From NCBI GenBank assembly GCA_033239525.1, contig BSYO01000011.1, forward strand, positions 10,569,973 to 10,633,972: a stretch of DNA of 64,000 nt, in the 5' to 3' direction. The notes below the pieces were generated by a model that saw only the letters and a list, made by a program, of their open reading frames with translations, was not told where the DNA came from and ran no database searches. The stretch is from Nepenthes gracilis (Eukaryota; Streptophyta; Magnoliopsida; Caryophyllales; Nepenthaceae). Shown piece after piece: positions 58,711-64,000 of this stretch (position 1 is its first letter; each line of letters opens with the position of its first letter). The position numbers and the translations under genes were made by a program.

Positions 58711-59623
58711 ATGAAGAAGTCGAAGCCATTCGTGCTAGATATAGGATTCCGAGCACGGCTGCATTTTTACTACCTAGTCAGACGATAGGGCATGCACTCC
58801 TCTAGATAGATTTGTCACCGTATATGAAGTCCATCTGAAAGGAGGTCTTTCCTATCCCATGGCGTTGGAGTGTTATCAGATTATGAAAACTCTACAAGTT
58901 CCAGTGGCCAGGTTACAACCTAACGCTGTGAGGTATTTAATTTCTCCCTATGTTTTTGCACGTCATGGTCAAGTTTTGGACATTACGGCCATGAAGATTA
59001 TTTTAAGATTTTTTCATAGGTAGGACTATATTGTGATTTTCCCTCGCCGAGAATTTGATGTCAGTGGAGGGAACCAAGATTCCACCAAGAAGTGAAAAAA
59101 TAAGTATTTTTTTCCTTGTGGTTCCCCCTGAATGGGTCATATCTAACGAATGGGGGTGTGTAATCTAGCTTCTGTGTAGAAGCGTCTAAATAAGAAAGGG
59201 AAGCGGTGAAGCATTTCATCAACTTGTTTCAGGCTAACATCGGTTCTTTTAATGAGAACAAAAAAACCGATGGTTGAAGATTGAGACCTTTGAATAGGCA
59301 AAGTGGGAACCTCAACCTAAGGGTTTAGGCATTCTTGATACTTTTTTGGATAAAAAAAAAAGAAGTTGAAAAGAAAAGAAAAGCCATTGAAGATTGGCGA
59401 ACCATCCGATAGGGTAAGAAAGAGCCGTCGGATGGAAACGTCTAAGCAATCGAAGAGTACAGCTAATACCGCCTCCTCCTCTGATGATAAAACTGTTATC
59501 AGCCAATTAGTGAGGAGGAAAAGAATATCAGGAACGGCCTGAGTTCAACATATTGAGATTGTCAGACCTCCAAAGTTTAGCGAGTCTGCTGTTCATCTTT
59601 GTCCGTTCAAGGGTATACATGTG
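58711..59623 (+). pseudogene. Transposase-domain gene (PF04195-like), part 1
   Basis: It is the homologue of the antisense gene at 7198-8933 and again lies antisense to its element. Early residues are EEVEAIRARYRIPSTAAFLL, the usual N-terminal part of this family. After a frame slip near 58800 the core reads VTVYEVHLKGGLSYP, then LQPNAVRYLISPYVF, parallel to VTVYEHHLRGVLRYP and LHPNALRYLVPLCIF of the other copy. Stops and slips follow (near 59010 and 59090). A Ser/Lys-rich part leads to FSESAVHLCPFKGIHV, where a solo LTR interrupts the frame at 59623. Which ATG was the start is unclear. Confidence 0.7.
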
Positions 59624-60042
59624 TGTAATGTCCCGAATTTTTAACTGATTTAATTATAATTATTTATTATTTTTTGGGTAACATGGATGTGATGAAAATT
59701 AATTAAATATTGTGAGATTTTAATGAATGATCAGAATTATGGTATGGCACCCGGAGCGCACCTAAACTATCATCCGAGCACTGATTTAGATTTTAAAATA
59801 AAAGAAAATTAAAATAAAAAATATAAATATAAATATTATAATAATATAATATCTCAAATTTTTATCCGATTTAATTGTAATTATTTATTATTTTTGGGTA
59901 ATATGAATATGATGAAAATTAATTAAATATTGTGAGATTTTGAAGAATGATTGGAATTGTGGAGTAGCACCCTAAGCGCACCTGTACTGTCGTCCGAGCA
60001 CTAATTTAGATTTTAAAATAAAAAATAAAATAAAAAATATAA

Positions 60043-60086
<44 letters not shown>

Positions 60087-62508
60087 TTAATAATAACAAA
60101 AAAAAAGAAACGAAGAAAGGAGAATCAAGGATCGGGGAGAGAGAAAGATGGAGGGAAGAAGGAAAAGAGGGGAGAAAAGAGGTGAGAAAGAGAGTTCGAC
60201 ACGGCCGTCACTGTCGTTGACGCCAGACTTGTCGACGCTGAGAATAGAAGTCGGCAAAGCCTTTTTCATGATGTTACCCTCTATTTTGTGCATCGGTGTG
60301 AGTAGAGAGAAGAATCTTGAATCGAAGTTAAATGTGCCACCGTCTATTTGTCGCCATTGTCAGAGGAAATCTGTGAAATTGAGACAAGTAAATCTTTTTT
60401 ATCTCCTTGTGGATGCCGATTTTATGGTTGCATGTGCCGATTTTGGAGGAATCGGCCTAAATTGTGGGAAAGAGAGAGAAAGGGGGGTAGGGTTTTGCGA
60501 CCGTTCGAGCGACGTGGTGAAGGTGAAGGAGAAAAGAGGAGAGAAAGGAGAAGGGAGAGGGAAGAGAAGGCAGTGTGCGGGTGGTCAATGGTGGCGAGCT
60601 GAGGCAACGACATGCGGTAGTAGCGCATGACAGGAGAAATTGAGTGCAGGATTATCATTGGCAGCCAAGAGAGGCATTGGTGGCAACGACGGTGTGCGAG
60701 TGGTCAGCAATGACCAGAGATGGCATGCACAAAGCCATGTGGCATCGAAGGCAATGGAGCAGGAGAGAGAAAGCAACCTGGTAAAGAGAGAAAGGCACAG
60801 TAGGAGAGAGAAATGTGCCGTTCAGGTATTTCAGAGTATCCTTTCTTTCAATCCATAAAATATAAGGTTAAGGGAAGTATCTTCTAACTCTATTCTTAGT
60901 CTAATTTCATGTCTGCTAATTTTTAGTTACTATTCAAAGATTTTACTAACATGTATATTATTTTTATATATCCCATCTGTTTAATATGTACATGCATATA
61001 TGTTTTACCAATTGTTTGGTAGGTTTACACTAGTATTTGTGATTTAGAGGGTTTTTGGACACCTCGACAGTATATATGCATAATTGTGTATTTGTATATT
61101 GTAAAACCATGAACCAAACCATGTATCGGTCCACATGTATGATGCCAGGGGTGGGGTCACTACAAGGCCATAGCGGTTCGAGATCCGAGGGGTTATTATA
61201 TATGATTCGAGACATGAGATATTTGGTACCGCTCTCGATGGGGAGATGTAATCTTGATGGGAACGTATGTGATATGTGATCTCCCTTCTACCAATAGGAT
61301 GGTGAACTTTGTTGTAGTTTGCTTACCCTACTATGTATTTGAATAAGAATCATTGTAAGAAATTGACAGAATAATATATTCAGATGTCCTAATATAAAAC
61401 TGAATTTAATATTGCACCCAAAGTCGTCGATAGTAAAATATAGTGAGTAAGTTTTCATTTTATGGGAGACAAAGTATATGAATGGCCTTGAATTGTTGGC
61501 CTAAATCCTAACCGAACCTTGAGCTGCTGGCTTAAATTGCAACCGATATAGCCGTGATCACCAAACGAGGGTAACCATTTCTTAAGTTGGTATTATTAGT
61601 CTTTAGTTCTTTGATTTCGTACATAATTTGTATTTCTGCATGTATTTACGTGGATTATGATTTAATATATGTGGTTTGGCCCATGGTTGGACGATAGGAA
61701 TGTCTCATACATATTAATGTGTTAAGCCTCGGAACTTATTTTATATTTATATATTTTGGTTCTGATATTTTCTTTGATTTTAACATATGAGATCTAAGAT
61801 TTAGATCCGGACGATAGTATGTGTCCCATACGAATGTGGTGACGATCGCGATTATATGATGTGACCTCAGATCTAATAATATGATCTCATCTATGATATT
61901 TGAACGGATTGCTATTTGTTATGATTATGTCCCGGAAGGATTGCTTAATACGGCTGATAATTTAGTACGAGATATCTCCTCAGTTTTTAGGGATTTCACG
62001 GACATTATGTTTTGTTTTTCGTGGTTGTTATGTGATATTCCTTCCTTTAATTTATGTATACTATTTTATACGATGATAGCACTTGATGAGTTATCGGCTC
62101 ACATTTTCATATTTTATCCCTTCAGACTAGTGGTATGGAACATTTGTAGGAGTTCGGACGTGATTCGACGTGACATATCTCTATCGATGAGTGGAGATTT
62201 TATACTTAGTATATTTTTGATCTCGAAGATGTGTTATGGTTATTGTTTATGGCCGAATGAGGGCATTGGCTCATGTATGGAATATATTGGAGTTGTATAT
62301 TTAAATACCTCCCTTATGATATTTGGATAGCAAGTTTTATATTTTATTATTCGAATTTATATCCGATAAGGTGTTGTATAAATTTTATTATGTTGAATCA
62401 TGTATGTGTTTAGATTGTCACGTTCGGATTGAGTTTTGATGGTTAATGAAATATCTTATTTTAGATTTTATTTTTGATCTTCGTATATTTTGTTCCTAGG
62501 TCATGACA
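59624..62508 (+). mobile_element. Solo LTR, 2.9 kb, inside the transposase-domain gene
   Basis: The ends are TGTAATG and CATGACA. Flanks ATGTG (59619-59623) and ATGTA (62509-62513) are a 5-bp duplication with one G/A difference. Skipping the LTR and one copy of the duplication keeps the gene in the same frame (HV then VPFVGPSS). The first 100 bases resemble the LTR at 19745, but the 3' ends differ. No internal region is present. Frames inside (60148-60630, 61881-62330) are not recognised. Confidence 0.8.
59640..60097. repeat. Internal duplication of the LTR start, period about 220 bp, plus (ATA)n at 60045-60097
   Basis: The block AATTATTTATTATTTTT, then GATGAAAATTAATTAAATAT, then CATCCGAGCACTGATTTAGA at 59660-59800 recurs at about 59878-60020. 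The microsatellite of about 17 ATA units follows. Confidence 0.8.
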
Positions 62509-63554
62509 ATGTAGTTCCATTCGTCGGCCCTTCATCTTATGAGGAACCCATGCCTGATCTTCTGACTATTTTTTCTAGAGAGGCTTGGACTGGATTGTTG
62601 AGAATCTAGCTGAGGATATAACTAAAATCCCAGTCAAGGAGGCAATCAAAATTTCAACTAAAATAGTCGAGGCCGAGGACTTAATGAGGGCCACTGAAGT
62701 GCCCAATTTTGAGCTCCCCTTGCCCGATGTCCAAATTCTCGAGGAAAATATCAGTTCATCTGAGGCCTTTCAGGATGCCACAGCCATTGGTGATATAGAA
62801 AAATCTAAAGAATCCTTTGAGGTTCAAACTAAAATTGGGACTAAGGTACACTTAGAAACGGTTCAGCCCCCAGTTTCTAATATTCTAGAGGTGGCTCCTG
62901 AGACTAAGGTAGCTACCTAATTACCCGAGGCCGAGGAGGTGGCCATCGGGGCGGATGTGGTGCAGTTGATGGAGCGTTTAGAGTTTAAAGCCCAAAGATG
63001 GGAAAGCACCTCATCTGGAATTTCTCCTCTATCCAAGGTGTTAATCCATAATGATCTTAGTTCTATCATTCTTTTAATGTTTTGATGATACATTCTTCTT
63101 CTTTTTCTTGAAGCTACGGGATTTGATCGTTCAATTTTCACCAATAATCGATCAAATTGTCGAGTCTCACATGGATAGGGAAACATTTCGGGCTTCAAAA
63201 GAACGCGCCAACCGTCTCAAGCTTGAACTTGTTGAGTCTAAGCATAAAGTCTCCTCCCTTGAGGATTTACTGAAGGACCAATGGCACCTATATTCCCTAC
63301 TTAGAGATAGAAACCTCTAATTTGAGGATGAACTCGAGAACCTCAATTAAGGCCGAGGACACCAAAGTGGCATTAGAGAAAAAATACTAAGATGGCATCA
63401 AACTTGGTAGGAGCATAATAAGACGGATGATTTCGAAGTTTCCTCTTTCTTTATTTCATCCAAGAAATGGCGGTGCTCAACGAAAAGCAAATTTGATTAG
63501 TCGTCCTAAAGATGACAACGTTCTTGATTCTCCTTTGCTAGGATCCTCTAGGCC

Positions 63555-63590
<36 letters not shown>

Positions 63591-63600
63591 TCTCAATAAA
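62509..63600 (+). pseudogene. Transposase-domain gene, part 2 (acidic segment and coiled coil)
   Basis: After the solo LTR the frame goes on (VPFVGPSSYEEPMPDLLTIF), stops near 62608, and an overlapping frame 62585-62920 encodes an acidic Ile/Glu/Pro-rich segment. The coiled-coil end is at 63112-63320 (RANRLKLELVESKHKVSSLE), comparable to the coiled-coil tail of the copy ending at 7198. Between them, AAG-GTGTTA at 63037 and TTTTTCTTGAAG at 63102-63113 could be an intron. A (TTA)n microsatellite at 63556-63590 and AATAAA at 63595-63600 end the unit. Confidence 0.6.
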
Positions 63601-64000
63601 TGAAGAATTTTTCTCCAGAAGATTCCTTCTCTCTCTCTACATAAGTATGTGTTAGTTAGCCAGATACTTTAGATGTTAGACCATAAATATTACTCAAGCC
63701 ATAGTTAACTCACGGCCTCTGTTCCTCGAATTAATCAATGGGTGTTGAAGCATTCATGTGTTTAATTTAAATTTTTCTAGGACCATGTTCAATTGACGAT
63801 ATTACCTCAAAGGTCTTTATATGCGTACTTCTAATAAAGCCTCAAAAGTTTTTCAATATTTGACCTCGTTTAGGCCACTCGGTATTATGCCCAAGTTTTA
63901 GTTATCGACTTTGTGTGGGTGACTCAATTAGGTGACTGAATTTTACCGACAATTAAGTGTTGTTTATAAAATAGGTGAGCAAAATTCACTTGATTTAGGG
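63601..64000. other. Interior of the right-hand Tat-like element, nothing recognised
   Basis: If the element is organised like the one at 1-12278, this is the spacer before pol on the minus strand. No pol motif is seen yet. Confidence 0.4.

Larger units (their letters stand above)
57358..64000 (-). mobile_element. Tat-like element, minus strand, 3' end only
   Basis: The left edge is an LTR (57358-57975) whose plus-strand start TGTTACATCC...TGTGATACGGAT aligns with the start of the 18279 LTR (TGTTGCGTCAC...TGTGGTACGGAT). On the minus strand TATAGGAGGCTAG precedes TGATTGGTATCG, the same type of polypurine-tract and LTR junction as in the other two Tat-like elements. Inside lie a tandem array and a plus-strand (antisense to the element) transposase-domain gene. 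Pol and the other LTR would be right of the window. Confidence 0.72.

Noticed and set aside
61881..62330. 149-codon hydrophobic plus-strand frame in the right solo LTR
   Set aside because: AT-rich codons, no domain, and LTR interiors of this type carry no genes; the apparent membrane segments follow from T-rich composition.

Overview
The window is nuclear DNA of a seed plant, most likely a flowering plant, and it is almost entirely transposable-element sequence. Plant-specific hallmarks support this: a Ty3/gypsy element of the Tat lineage with a second RNase H domain, a Sirevirus-like Ty1/copia element with a plant transposon-protein ORF, L1-type LINEs with a plant ORF1 (DUF4283-like), and chromovirus-like LTRs starting TGTAAC/TGTAAT. 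I cannot name the species. I see no functional host gene, rRNA, tRNA or CRISPR array. Nearly every coding frame is broken, often by changes of the C-to-T type.

Layout. 1-12278: a GC-rich Tat-lineage element whose left end lies outside the window, with decayed gag-pol on + and, behind pol, up to three antisense transcription units, each with a TATA-like box and AATAAA. 12990-40330: an old copia remnant split by a stack of nested insertions. These are a minus-strand Tat-like non-autonomous element (13473-39521, TSD ATTTT); in its right LTR a chromovirus-like gypsy element (19745-39417); in that element's left LTR a minus-strand solo LTR (20788-23400) and in its right LTR a Sirevirus-like copia element (30408-39006, TSD ACAGC); and in the gag of the last a truncated LINE (32066-34239). 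40331-57357: AT-rich old sequence with an 18-bp LINE-tail insertion, an orphan gypsy gag, an ORF1-only LINE (45005-48461, inside LTR-like DNA) and a minus-strand gypsy gag-pol remnant (about 49690-52920). 57358-64000: the 3' end of a second, minus-strand Tat-like element (LTR, polypurine tract, 40-bp tandem array) whose antisense gene is split by a 2.9-kb solo LTR (59624-62508).

How the parts relate. The three Tat-like elements share LTR termini, the polypurine tract (GGGGGGCTAG or GGAGGCTAG before TG) and tandem arrays in the 3' part. Two of them carry the same antisense gene (gypsy-type transposase domain, PF04195-like). The two LINEs and the 18-bp insertion share one 3' tail family. All assignments come from reading motifs by eye; no database or alignment was run.
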